The position numbers and the translations under genes were made by a program. The notes below the pieces were generated by a model that did no database searches, was not told the origin of the DNA, and saw only the letters and a program-made list of their open reading frames with translations. This document shows, piece after piece, positions 17,653 through 25,730 of a stretch of 56,660 nt of DNA (position 1 is the first letter of the stretch; each line of letters opens with the position of its first letter). This stretch comes from WRIS01 sp050945135. Lineage in GTDB: Bacteria; Actinomycetota; Coriobacteriia; Coriobacteriales; Eggerthellaceae. Location of the stretch: contig JBMNSJ010000007.1 of the NCBI GenBank assembly GCA_050945135.1, forward strand, positions 1 through 56,660, read 5' to 3'.

Positions 17653-18375
17653 TCATTCTGTAGCGTTTTGCTTATCTAATGCAGCCATAGCTGCGGCTTG
17701 ATCTGCAAAGCCATGGCTCTGTATTCCCTGACCGTCGATGCTTACAACGAAATTCCCCATGAGAGCAATTTGATCAAATGTGTAGTCGTCTGGGACCACC
17801 ACGTGAGTAAAAAGTGCTACTGAGTCTCCCTGCGTGAGCACCCCGTTGTATTCATAAAGGAACACTGCCTTGTTTGAATCCGGTTGCCTTGGATTCACGA
17901 AATACCGGGAGTCATATGCCTCGTTAATGCGACCGCCAGCCTTGAGTACAGAAAGTTGCTCCTTTGTATAAGGTCCTGCTCCAATCGCGCTATCCATATC
18001 AGCCCAGAGAATTCCTTTGATGAGATCCAAGCGTTCGCCTGCCGGCATAACTCGCGTTCGAAATTCGCCATCGCCATCAACTACGAATTCTTCAATGGTG
18101 ATGCGCACGCGAACGTACATATCTCCCGTATTCGCTGTAAAGCGCGGCTCTTTCACAGCCACCAGGCCTGCTTGATAATTCACACCATCGTCAACGTTCC
18201 ATACCTCATCGAGCGTCAGCTTGATGCGCTCAATTGGAATAAAGCGCTCTTTCTCATCTGAAGCCGTGAAATAGGCAAGGGTTGCACCCACCACAAGACA
18301 GGCGAACAGGGCTACACACAGCACCACGGTGTGCAGCCCTTTATCCATCTGCCTATACTGGATGACCTCAATCAT
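17653..18375 (-). CDS. TasA/camelysin-like exported protein (240 aa)
   Basis: This is a predicted substrate of the nearby SipW-type signal peptidase. Residues about 14-36 form a hydrophobic segment ending VVGATLAYFTASDEKERF; the ATLAYFT-D arrangement after the hydrophobic core is characteristic of SipW-cognate signal peptides. The mature part is predicted beta-rich, with the alternating phrase VRVRITIEEFVV and a late VVVPDDYTFDQIALMGNFVV, similar in style to TasA/camelysin proteins. No zinc-protease motif was seen, so protease activity is not claimed. The ATG has GGGGAGG upstream, and the gap to the previous gene is 24 bases. Confidence 0.65.
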   Translation of the reverse strand: MIEVIQYRQMDKGLHTVVLCVALFACLVVGATLAYFTASDEKERFIPIERIKLTLDEVWNVDDGVNYQAGLVAVKEPRFTANTGDMYVRVRITIEEFVVDGDGEFRTRVMPAGERLDLIKGILWADMDSAIGAGPYTKEQLSVLKAGGRINEAYDSRYFVNPRQPDSNKAVFLYEYNGVLTQGDSVALFTHVVVPDDYTFDQIALMGNFVVSIDGQGIQSHGFADQAAAMAALDKQNATE

Positions 18376-18399
18376 GGATGCCTCCCCTTAAGACTCCAA

Positions 18400-19227
18400 T
18401 TAGGAGGTTACTGTATAGCCAAATGTTGTCAGGAGAGGCTTAGTTGCAGCGGCGGCATCAGTAAAGCCCGTTGCCTGGATTGCAGCGCCTTCGACTTTAA
18501 TCTGAAAATGTCCGTTGCTTCCACCAGCTGCGTTGAGCCAGTTCATATACTGTGCCATTGTCGGTGTCCCACTTGTCCATGTATCCTGCCCTGCACTTGC
18601 ATTTATTCCAACGCTGTCAAAAATCGGATCTGAAACATCATCGATTCCAGCCTCGGTACCGACCTTTGAGTTGTAGACATAGACGAACTCGTTTGGCTTT
18701 ATGGTGTCTGTGATATTCGCTGCTACGTTAACGGGGCTGCCCCAATCGGCTGCAACCTGAAGACCAGCTGCGGGACTAGCTCCGTCGGCTGCCATCATCA
18801 GCCCGACATAAAGCGCGGTCATGTCATCGGTTGTCATATCAATCCAATTATCAGCAGTTCCATCAGCAGATTTCTGGAAGCTTAACCTGATTGCTACCCA
18901 CTCATCTTCCTCAACATTTTTGTCGGTAAGCGATGTGTTCTTTATTTGCGGGTCCTTCAGTGCGGTTACACCAGGGAGCATCTTTTCTGCAACTTGCTCG
19001 CCGGTCTGCCCATCAGGATTGGTGTTGGTATCCCAGTCTGGCTCAATAAGCTGAGCGGCGATATTTCCTGAAGTGAACACGTTACTTTCGGTGTTTGTTT
19101 GTGTTGAGAGGTAAGCAAGAGTGCCGCCACCGGCAAGCACCAAGGCCACCAAACAAGCTACCGCAATAATCACGAGCTTGCTGCGTTTGCCGCTTTCCCC
19201 CTCAATCCTATACCTTACTTCCGTCAT
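18400..19227 (-). CDS. TasA-like exported protein with SipW-type signal (275 aa)
   Basis: This is the clearest TasA-like protein of the locus. A cytoplasmic basic start (MTEVRYRIEGESGKRSK) leads to a hydrophobic helix and then GGGTLAYLSTQTNTESNVF, matching the SipW-cognate pattern (GGTLAYLS, then N-x-F-T-x-G). SGNIAAQLIEPDWD follows as in TasA-type proteins. The mature domain contains WVAIRLSFQKS and a late FQIKVEGAAIQATGF strand. In Bacillus, TasA forms biofilm fibres after SipW processing; fibre formation here is inferred. The start has AGGAGAG. The 176-base gap before it, after the disrupted gene, contains a TGAAAGT/ACTTTCA stem (about 19344-19389). Confidence 0.7.
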   Translation of the reverse strand: MTEVRYRIEGESGKRSKLVIIAVACLVALVLAGGGTLAYLSTQTNTESNVFTSGNIAAQLIEPDWDTNTNPDGQTGEQVAEKMLPGVTALKDPQIKNTSLTDKNVEEDEWVAIRLSFQKSADGTADNWIDMTTDDMTALYVGLMMAADGASPAAGLQVAADWGSPVNVAANITDTIKPNEFVYVYNSKVGTEAGIDDVSDPIFDSVGINASAGQDTWTSGTPTMAQYMNWLNAAGGSNGHFQIKVEGAAIQATGFTDAAAATKPLLTTFGYTVTS

Positions 19228-19403
19228 TGCTCTCTCCTTTCTTGTTCTGGGGAGAAGTATTCTTGTCCCTAATCTATGGCTTTCTTACTTTTACTTACTA
19301 CCTCTCTTAATCGTTGCGGACACTTATCTTTTGCTTCTCTATATGAAAGTGGCCTGCTCCACCATTAAGCTCAAGTCGTACTTTCATCTATTACCTGCTT
19401 CCT

Positions 19404-20128
19404 TCATGGCGTGATGCTCAAACCCCACTCCTGCAATACTTCCGCTGGTGTTGCCTGGAGCGCTTCAGCGTGAACCACAACCTCCACTTGCTCTGTCACC
19501 GCTCCGTCGCAGGTAACACCTTCGAGGAGATAGGGTGTTTTCTCTCCTGCGGGAAGTATTCTGTTGAAGTAGAAGAAACCATTACCCGAGCCCTCGGTTC
19601 TGAAGGTCCAGTCATCACGCCAATCAGGATTGAAGTGGAGGGTTATATCTCCCATTGCAACTTGGTTGTTTTCGTCAGGCGCGCGCAAGATGCCACTATC
19701 AAAAAAGCGATATTCTGGATTGGTTGGAGTCGATTGCTCTGTGACCATCTGTACCGCAAAAGAAGCTCTTATTGCTGCGTCTGCCCTCTGCGCGGGAATA
19801 GAAAAGCGACCATCTTTGTTGATAAGCCAAGCTCGACGCCCGCAATTGTTCCCGAAGATTCGTTGTCGGTGATACCACCGTCGAAACTTTCAAGGATTAC
19901 AAGCTGGGCTTCTTTTGCCACAAAGGGATTATCCTGCGTGTTCGTTGTCGTGGTTAGCCAAGCGTAGGTAAGCCCAATCAAAGACATCAGAAGGCAAGTT
20001 ACGATAAAGAAAGTAAGGCTTGTGTGCGTAAGGGCTTTGGCTGTATTTTTGGGTATCAGGTCTTCAGAAGAGAGCTGTCCGCTGCTGCATGATGCCTCTC
20101 GAAGATGGCTTTTTCTCAGGAAATTCAT
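19404..20128 (-). pseudogene. TasA-like gene split by a frameshift near 19830
   Basis: Two adjacent frames encode the two halves of what looks like one protein of about 240 residues. The first (from 20128) has a cytoplasmic start, a hydrophobic segment and LTYAWLTTTTNTQDNPFV, a SipW-type signal, and runs to about GVE before leaving frame. The second continues as AWLINKDGRFSIPAQRADAA then AIRASFAVQM and ends GLSITP at 19404. One missing base near 19829-19836 would join them. No classical slippery heptamer is visible at the junction. The ATG overlaps the sipW stop by 4 bases. The break may be a true mutation, phase variation or a sequencing error. Confidence 0.7.
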
Positions 20129-20745
20129 TGGCGCTTCACCTCCTTTCGGGGAGGTGCTGAAACAGTATTGCCAGAAAGGTTTTTCTCGGAAAAACGTTTT
20201 TGAATTTCAGCGAAGGCTTCAGGCGTGAGCTCGCTCTCGTCATCGAAGGTGATAACGAGTCTCTTCTTCTTGTGCCCTTTTACGGCAGACAGAAGGAAGG
20301 ATAAAAGAATGAAAGCAATCAGCAAGCTAACGAATACTATCTTGGCTGATGGTGTGGAAAAAGAGATGGCTGCATAGCCAAGCAGCGGCGTTACAAAAAC
20401 AACCTTGCCTACGACGTTAGCCTCAAGAATCGCCGGGTCAGAAGTGACATTCGCATCACCTTGCGTAACCAAGGTATCTGAAGCCTGGTTAACGGACACA
20501 ATCCGATGAGTTACAACGTTGAGGTTCTCGTCAGCAACATAGGAAACGACATCGCCTGCTTGGTAGGCTCCGGCAAGCGAAGGAGGAGCCGAGACAACAA
20601 GCGAACCCACAGGAATAGCAGGCTCCATCGAGGCGGACAAAACCCCGAAATAACGAACGCCAAGAATTTGAGATATCGCTACAATCAATAAAAGCGACAC
20701 TCCCACGCCCGTCAGCACATTAGCCATGATCCTCAGTGCTTTCAT
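20125..20745 (-). CDS. sipW: SipW/ER-type signal peptidase I
   Basis: This membrane-bound signal peptidase is of the archaeal/ER type. The hydrophobic N-terminal helix (about residues 8-30) is followed by SASMEPAIPVGSLVV, with the catalytic serine in S-x-S-M-x-P. The usual bacterial lysine is replaced by histidine in VVTHRIVSV, and the conserved aspartate lies in QGDANVTSD. A second hydrophobic stretch (about 145-170) and a basic cytoplasmic tail follow. In Bacillus subtilis SipW processes TasA and TapA. Here it heads a run of four genes whose products have SipW-style signals and overlaps the first by 4 bases, so these are its probable substrates. The ribosome site is weak (AGGGTG). It could in principle serve other targets. 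Confidence 0.88.
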   Translation of the reverse strand: MKALRIMANVLTGVGVSLLLIVAISQILGVRYFGVLSASMEPAIPVGSLVVSAPPSLAGAYQAGDVVSYVADENLNVVTHRIVSVNQASDTLVTQGDANVTSDPAILEANVVGKVVFVTPLLGYAAISFSTPSAKIVFVSLLIAFILLSFLLSAVKGHKKKRLVITFDDESELTPEAFAEIQKRFSEKNLSGNTVSAPPRKEVKRQ

Positions 20746-21048
20746 CGTTCACACCCTGGCACTTCCGTATCACGTTTTCACGCGACATAGCTTTTGGGCG
20801 GGTGGCAACTTATAAGTATAGCAAGATTAGCGTGCTACGTGATTTCATTGCAGATAGCGCGTTTCTCAGAATCAGGGTATGAGCTGCCGTTATAAATGTC
20901 CCCTAATAAGTGTCACTATATCGTTTCCATGCTGCAATCTATTCAGATAAGACAAATAACAAGTTCGCAATCGCACTCAAAAAACCCCGCCGCTATGCCA
21001 CCTTACGAAGTGACCAGGACGGGGTAATTATCAGCTCGACGCGAGTTG
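20746..21048. promoter_or_regulatory. Intergenic region between argD and sipW
   Basis: The minus strand contains TATACT at about 20820-20815, a possible -10 for the sipW operon, without a clear -35. The argD terminator at 20979-21026 occupies the upstream end. An independent promoter is needed, since the terminator separates the operon from argD. Nothing else in the region is assignable. Confidence 0.4.
20979..21026 (-). terminator. Rho-independent terminator of the argCJBD operon
   Basis: On the minus strand ACCCCG and CGGGGT close an approximately 30-base internal region, and the right arm is followed by TTTTTTG. Inner pairing (GTCAC with GGTGGC-type) can extend the stem. It begins 23 bases after argD stops. 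Confidence 0.8.
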
Positions 21049-22266
21049 TTAATCAAGCAAAGATGATAATCTCAAAATAAGCTCGTCGATATCGAGCTTC
21101 GTACAAATTAGTGGAGGAAGGAACCGAAGGGTATGTGGCCCTGTCGCGTTAATAAGCATTCCTTTTTCTAGAGCAACATCAACGAGCTCGGGAGCAGAAT
21201 ATTCCTCATTCACATCACAGGCGCACATAAGACCGCGCCCTCTTACCTCCGTAACGAAGGGCAGCGAGGCCAAACACTCCCGAAAATATACTCCAAGTTC
21301 TTCAACCTGCGCACCCACATTAAGTGACTCAAGCGTTTCAAGGGTGGTCTTAATGGCTGTAATTGCTAAAGGACCTCCACCAAAGGTAGATCCATGGTCT
21401 CCTGGTTGATAGACCTGCGCAAATTCGTTTTTCGCCGCGCAAATTCCCACAGGAAAGCCCGACGCTACTCCTTTTGCTATGGTCACGATATCGGGTGAAA
21501 TGCCATAGCCCTGATAGGCGAAGGGCTGTTCCCCGCACCGATATATGCCTGTCTGAATCTCATCGCAGATGAGCAAAGCTTCCTTCTCGTGTGTCAGCTT
21601 CTCTGCCGCCTCTATAAACTCGGGAGTGCAGGGATGAACACCGCTCTCTCCCTGGACACATTCAATCATCATCGCGCACACCGAATCTCCCAGCTGCTCA
21701 AAGAGAGCCTCGAGCGCTTCGATATCGTTAATAGGCGTATGCACAAAGCCCCCAGGCAAAGGCTGAAAAACTTCCTGCTTTGCTGGTTGCGCTGTTGCAG
21801 CTAAGGTTGCTAACGTCCGCCCATGAAAGCTCTTGTTGAGTGTGACAATAATGTCGGCACTACTTCCTCTTTTCTTTGCAGCGAGCCGCGCAAGTTTAAT
21901 TGCGCACTCATTTGCTTCTGCACCAGAATTGGCGTAAAAGCTTTGCCATGCTTGATTACCATCTGCCTCCTGGCTACCCGTAGCTAAGAGCCCAGAAATC
22001 ATTGCCGAAACTTCGCCCCGGTTCTCAATGTAGTAATAATTTCCTACATGCATAAGCTTTTCGGTTTGCTCCTTGAGCGCTTCGACAAGCAGCGGATGAC
22101 AGTGTCCAAGACTGACCACGCCGATGCCGGAAATAAAATCGAGATAGGGGTTTCCCTCATCATCAAAGACATGCATACCCGATCCTTTGACAAGCTCGAC
22201 ATGCTTGCGTCCAAAAGTAGGCATCACGTATTGGGATTCAAGTTCTTGTTGTTGCTGTAAACTCAT
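21049..22266 (-). CDS. argD: Acetylornithine aminotransferase
   Basis: This PLP-dependent class III aminotransferase converts N-acetylglutamate semialdehyde to N-acetylornithine. The block FISGIGVVSLGHCHP appears near residue 44. The pyridoxal-phosphate lysine is in TIAKGVASGFPVG near residue 260, preceded by the conserved LLICDEIQTGIYRCG. It has 405 residues, the normal length. It follows argB with a 54-base gap as the last gene of argC-argJ-argB-argD and is followed by a strong terminator. ArgD homologues can also act in lysine biosynthesis, but the neighbours support arginine. Confidence 0.95.
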   Translation of the reverse strand: MSLQQQQELESQYVMPTFGRKHVELVKGSGMHVFDDEGNPYLDFISGIGVVSLGHCHPLLVEALKEQTEKLMHVGNYYYIENRGEVSAMISGLLATGSQEADGNQAWQSFYANSGAEANECAIKLARLAAKKRGSSADIIVTLNKSFHGRTLATLAATAQPAKQEVFQPLPGGFVHTPINDIEALEALFEQLGDSVCAMMIECVQGESGVHPCTPEFIEAAEKLTHEKEALLICDEIQTGIYRCGEQPFAYQGYGISPDIVTIAKGVASGFPVGICAAKNEFAQVYQPGDHGSTFGGGPLAITAIKTTLETLESLNVGAQVEELGVYFRECLASLPFVTEVRGRGLMCACDVNEEYSAPELVDVALEKGMLINATGPHTLRFLPPLICTKLDIDELILRLSSLLD

Positions 22267-22320
22267 TTGTTCTCACTCACCTTCTTGGTGCTTCTTTGAA
22301 AATATCCTTCGGCGTTTGTT

Positions 22321-23283
22321 TTAAGACGTGCTCGATGGCTGATTCTCAGTCAGTTTCGCGGCGAAGTTCCCTAATGGATGCGCATCGAAATCATAGGCTT
22401 CGTCAGTAGAGTGCATTGTGGTGCCAACACCAAGGTTTGTAAGCAGCTCTAACATGATGGAATGCGGAACGGTACCGTTGACGATATGAGCTCGGAATAC
22501 ACCTGCCTCAAGTGCGGCTATGCAAGCCTTAAGCTTCGGTATCATCCCTTTCGATATCTCTTCACTCTCAACTGCTTTTTTGAGTTCTGCAAGATTGATA
22601 TTTGAGATGAGGCTTTCCTTATCATCGAAGTCTTCATACAAGCCTTCGACGTCGGTTAGGAAAATGACTTTATGCGCGCCTATTGCTGCCGCAATAGCTC
22701 CCGCAACCGAATCAGCATTAACGTTGTAATAGCCTCCGTCTTCGCCCATAGCAAGTGAAGCGACAACAGGAATGTAATCGTCCATAATAAGATCTTCGAG
22801 GTAAAGGGTGTTTATTTGAGTAACCTTACCCACTCTTCCTAAATCTGGATCCATCTGCTCGGCGATGATGGTACCGGCATCGATGCCGCTTACCCCTACA
22901 GCCAAATTACCATGGCTGTTCATCGACTCAACCAGCTCCTGGTTAACTTTGCCCATGAGGACCATCCGCACTACTTCCATGCCTTCATCTGTGGTTACCC
23001 GAAGACCGTTTTTAAACTCAACGGGGATGTTATACAGGTCCATCACTTCGGAGATGTCGTTTCCTCCCCCATGCACGATGATAGGGTTTACGCCGATAAT
23101 CTTAAGCAGCACAATATCGCTCATGACATCTTCTCTGAGCTGCTTATCAACCATAGCCGCTCCGCCGTATTTAATAACGACAGTTTTGCCGGTAATGTTT
23201 TTAATCCAAGGAAGCGCCTCTATGAGAACGTCGGCAGTTTCAAGCGACACACCTTGTGGTCTCGTTTCTTTTGCGAATTTCAT
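22321..23283 (-). CDS. argB: Acetylglutamate kinase
   Basis: This kinase phosphorylates N-acetylglutamate, the second step of the acetylated arginine pathway. Family blocks include VVIKYGGAAM (about 35-44), PIIVHGGGNDIS (about 88), and the C-terminal GVFRAHIVNGTVPHSIMLEL. It has 320 residues. Its N-terminal region includes the ALPWI motif and a preceding helix often seen in arginine-sensitive hexameric enzymes, so feedback inhibition by arginine is plausible. Its ATG overlaps the argJ stop by 4 bases. A short acidic C-terminal tail follows the catalytic core. Confidence 0.96.
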   Translation of the reverse strand: MKFAKETRPQGVSLETADVLIEALPWIKNITGKTVVIKYGGAAMVDKQLREDVMSDIVLLKIIGVNPIIVHGGGNDISEVMDLYNIPVEFKNGLRVTTDEGMEVVRMVLMGKVNQELVESMNSHGNLAVGVSGIDAGTIIAEQMDPDLGRVGKVTQINTLYLEDLIMDDYIPVVASLAMGEDGGYYNVNADSVAGAIAAAIGAHKVIFLTDVEGLYEDFDDKESLISNINLAELKKAVESEEISKGMIPKLKACIAALEAGVFRAHIVNGTVPHSIMLELLTNLGVGTTMHSTDEAYDFDAHPLGNFAAKLTENQPSSTS

Positions 23284-24560
23284 GATCTGTAATCTCCATT
23301 AATCGAAATGTATTCGTGCGTAAGGTCGCAGGTCCATATCGTGGTCTCGGCAGAACCTGCACCCAAATCAATATCTATTGTTATTTCTGCAGCTTCAAAG
23401 CGCCGCAAAGCCTCATCCTCATCGAAAGGAACGCTAAGCCCCGCCCGACATACGGGCAAACCCAGCAAGTCAATACTAACCTTTTCTTGCTGAAACGCTG
23501 CTCCAGATTTGCCAATCGCCATAGCAATACGACCCCAATTGGCATCGTGACCAAAGATTGCCGTCTTAACAAGAGGCGAGTTGGCAACCGCCCGAGCAGC
23601 CAGATCAGCATCGCTTTCACTCACAGCTCCCCCCACCTTCACCGTTACAAGTTTGGTAGCACCTTCTCCATCAATCGCAATCATCCGAGCCAACTCGGTG
23701 CATACTCTGCTTAACGCCTCGAGCAATTCGAGATAAGCGACTGAATCTGATTCCTCAATCAGTGAAGAGCTAGTTGAGCCGATAGCTTTTCCACTAGCCA
23801 TGATGAAGCAGGTATCATTTGTTGAAGTATCTGAGTCTACAGTCACCTTATTGAAGCTCACGTTTACGGCAGCCTTAAGTGCAGCGTGAAGTAAAGCTGG
23901 TTCAACCGGGGCATCGGTGGTAAGGACGGCAATCATTGTTGCCATATCGGGCATAATCATGCCTGAACCCTTTGCCATACCGCCCACCGTAAAGACCTTC
24001 CCTGCAAAGTCAGGGTCTGCGCTGGTGAAGGACAAGGCATATTCCTTGGCTTGAGTATCTGTTGTCATGATGGCCTGTGCTGCGTCGTGTGCACCTTGGG
24101 AACTTGCACTCGCAACCAGCTCATCAACGTTTTCCTCAAAGAGCTCTAGCGGAAGAGGGACCCCAATAACGCCCGTCGATGCAACAAGTACGTTTTCTGC
24201 AGAACAGCCAAGGGTATCAGCAACAAGCTTTGTAGAGTTTTGAGCCGTAGCCAAACCAGGAGCCCCCGAAGAAGCATTCGCATTGCCTGCGTTGATAATG
24301 ATAGCTTGCGCTTTACCATAACCTAATCCGCCAAGATGCGCTTTACTCACCTGAACAGGAGCTGCACAAAAGATATTCTTCGTAAAAACACCCGCTGCTG
24401 AACAGGGCTCATCCGCAAGAACCAACGCTAAATCAAGATCATTTTTGGCCTTTTTAAAGCCCGCGTGCATCCCGGCAGCCCTAAAGCCTTGCGCGCTCGC
24501 TACCCCGCCGCCATCGACAAGCACACAATCAAGCTTTGGAATCTTTATATTTTCATCCAT
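23280..24560 (-). CDS. argJ: Ornithine acetyltransferase / ArgJ
   Basis: ArgJ transfers the acetyl group from acetylornithine to glutamate, and in bifunctional forms also makes N-acetylglutamate from acetyl-CoA. The self-cleavage site lies in GMIMPDMATMIAVL, where the chain breaks before the Thr. The phrase VTVDSDTSTNDT follows. I chose the ATG at 24560 (MDENIKIPKLDC) because AGGTGGG lies upstream; the frame is open from TTG at 24599, but that start lacks support and overlaps argC. The four genes argC, argJ, argB and argD form one operon, and no argA is present, consistent with the cyclic pathway. Confidence 0.95.
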   Translation of the reverse strand: MDENIKIPKLDCVLVDGGGVASAQGFRAAGMHAGFKKAKNDLDLALVLADEPCSAAGVFTKNIFCAAPVQVSKAHLGGLGYGKAQAIIINAGNANASSGAPGLATAQNSTKLVADTLGCSAENVLVASTGVIGVPLPLELFEENVDELVASASSQGAHDAAQAIMTTDTQAKEYALSFTSADPDFAGKVFTVGGMAKGSGMIMPDMATMIAVLTTDAPVEPALLHAALKAAVNVSFNKVTVDSDTSTNDTCFIMASGKAIGSTSSSLIEESDSVAYLELLEALSRVCTELARMIAIDGEGATKLVTVKVGGAVSESDADLAARAVANSPLVKTAIFGHDANWGRIAMAIGKSGAAFQQEKVSIDLLGLPVCRAGLSVPFDEDEALRRFEAAEITIDIDLGAGSAETTIWTCDLTHEYISINGDYRS

Positions 24561-24573
24561 AGTAGCAGCCCAC

Positions 24574-25635
24574 CTATATGTACCGCGAAACGGCTTCAAG
24601 CCCTTGAGCTTCGGGCAGTCCTAGCACAATATTTGCACACTGTATTGCTTGGCCCGCAGCGCCCTTGCAAAGGTTATCGGCAGCTGAAATAGCGATTAAG
24701 GTGTGAGTCTTTTCGTTGAGGGCAAGTCCAATATGTACCCGATTTGTACCCGCAACCAAGGTGGTTTTAGGATAATCGGCAAGAGCTAAGACGTTCACAA
24801 AGTAGTCATCGCTATAGAACTCTTTATATAAGGTATGTATCTCTTCGAGACTCTTGTGCTGCGCGCTCTCGTTGAGCTGCATATAGACCGTGGCAAGAAT
24901 GCCCCGGTTATACGGTGCAAGGTGAGGCGTGAAGATAACTTGATCGCCTAAGCCTAGTATCTGCTCAATTTCGGGTGTATGCCGATGCTTTGCAACACCA
25001 TACGCTTCTACGTTTTCGTTTGAGAAGCAAAAATGAGTGCGCTCTGAAGCAGTTTTTCCTGCCCCTGTGACACCAGAAATAGCATCCACGATAACGGGAG
25101 CTTTTACAAGACCAGCATTCACCGCTGGATACGCTGCGAGAGAAGATGTGGTTGGATAACATCCCGCACATGCCACCAAAACAGCTTCACCTTGAGAGTA
25201 CCGATTATGAGCACTAACAAGCTCTTCCCGAAACAGCTCGGGCAAGCCGAAAACAGCCGTATCTAAAAGCTTTGGCGCAGTATGCTCAACGCCGTACCAC
25301 TTCTCATACACCTCAGGATCTTTCAGCCGGAAATCAGCAGAAAGGTCGAGTACGGTAATCCCCTTTTCGATAAACCCAGGGGCCGAAGCTAGGGCCGCGG
25401 TGTGAGGCACTGCCAAAAAGATGAGATCGCAATCGTAAAAACCCGGTGCATTAGAAGCAGAAAACCGCAGTTCACTCAGCTCAAAGAAGCTAGGGTTCAT
25501 ATCCGATAATAGTTTTCCCTCATATGCATCAGAGGCAATAATTCTTAGTTCTAAATTGGGGTGTTCATACACAAGACGTGTCAACTCTGACCCGGCAAAG
25601 CCAGCAGCACCCATAATTCCAACCGAGATTGTCAT
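24574..25635 (-). CDS. argC: N-acetyl-gamma-glutamyl-phosphate reductase
   Basis: ArgC reduces acetylglutamyl phosphate to the semialdehyde with NADPH. The N-terminal nucleotide-binding motif is GAAGFAGSEL (about residues 9-18). The catalytic cysteine lies in ACAGCYPTTS near residue 155, and the C-terminal block NLCKGAAGQAIQ is typical. It has 353 residues, the normal length. It is the first gene of argCJBD. The ATG has a weak GGAG-type site upstream (GGAGTAGGAG), and CATAAT about 40 bases before the start could be the -10. Confidence 0.96.
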   Translation of the reverse strand: MTISVGIMGAAGFAGSELTRLVYEHPNLELRIIASDAYEGKLLSDMNPSFFELSELRFSASNAPGFYDCDLIFLAVPHTAALASAPGFIEKGITVLDLSADFRLKDPEVYEKWYGVEHTAPKLLDTAVFGLPELFREELVSAHNRYSQGEAVLVACAGCYPTTSSLAAYPAVNAGLVKAPVIVDAISGVTGAGKTASERTHFCFSNENVEAYGVAKHRHTPEIEQILGLGDQVIFTPHLAPYNRGILATVYMQLNESAQHKSLEEIHTLYKEFYSDDYFVNVLALADYPKTTLVAGTNRVHIGLALNEKTHTLIAISAADNLCKGAAGQAIQCANIVLGLPEAQGLEAVSRYI

Positions 25636-25696
25636 AAAAACAACTCCTACTCCATGTAAGTACGTATTATGTTAACAGATGATTCGTGGGAGAAAT

Positions 25697-25730
25697 GCCT
25701 TTGAGCAGGTGTAAGTACCTGGCCAAAGGC
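25697..25730 (-). terminator. Nested hairpin directly after the CapD-like gene
   Basis: GCCTTTG and CAAAGGC form the outer stem and CAGGT/ACCTG an inner stem. The hairpin begins at the CapD-like stop codon and may end that transcript before argC. On the minus strand it is followed only by ATTTCTCC, so termination would be weak. Confidence 0.45.

Noticed and set aside
17653..18375. Camelysin-type metalloprotease activity for the 240-aa protein
   Set aside because: No HExxH or other zinc-protease motif is seen; only the signal type and beta-rich character match.
19829..19836. Programmed -1 frameshift in the disrupted TasA-like gene
   Set aside because: No X-XXY-YYZ slippery heptamer or downstream pseudoknot-like pairing is visible at the junction, so a mutation or sequencing error is simpler.
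13424..20745. Sortase-assembled pilus cluster
   Set aside because: There is no sortase gene and no LPXTG motif; the processing enzyme is a SipW-type signal peptidase.
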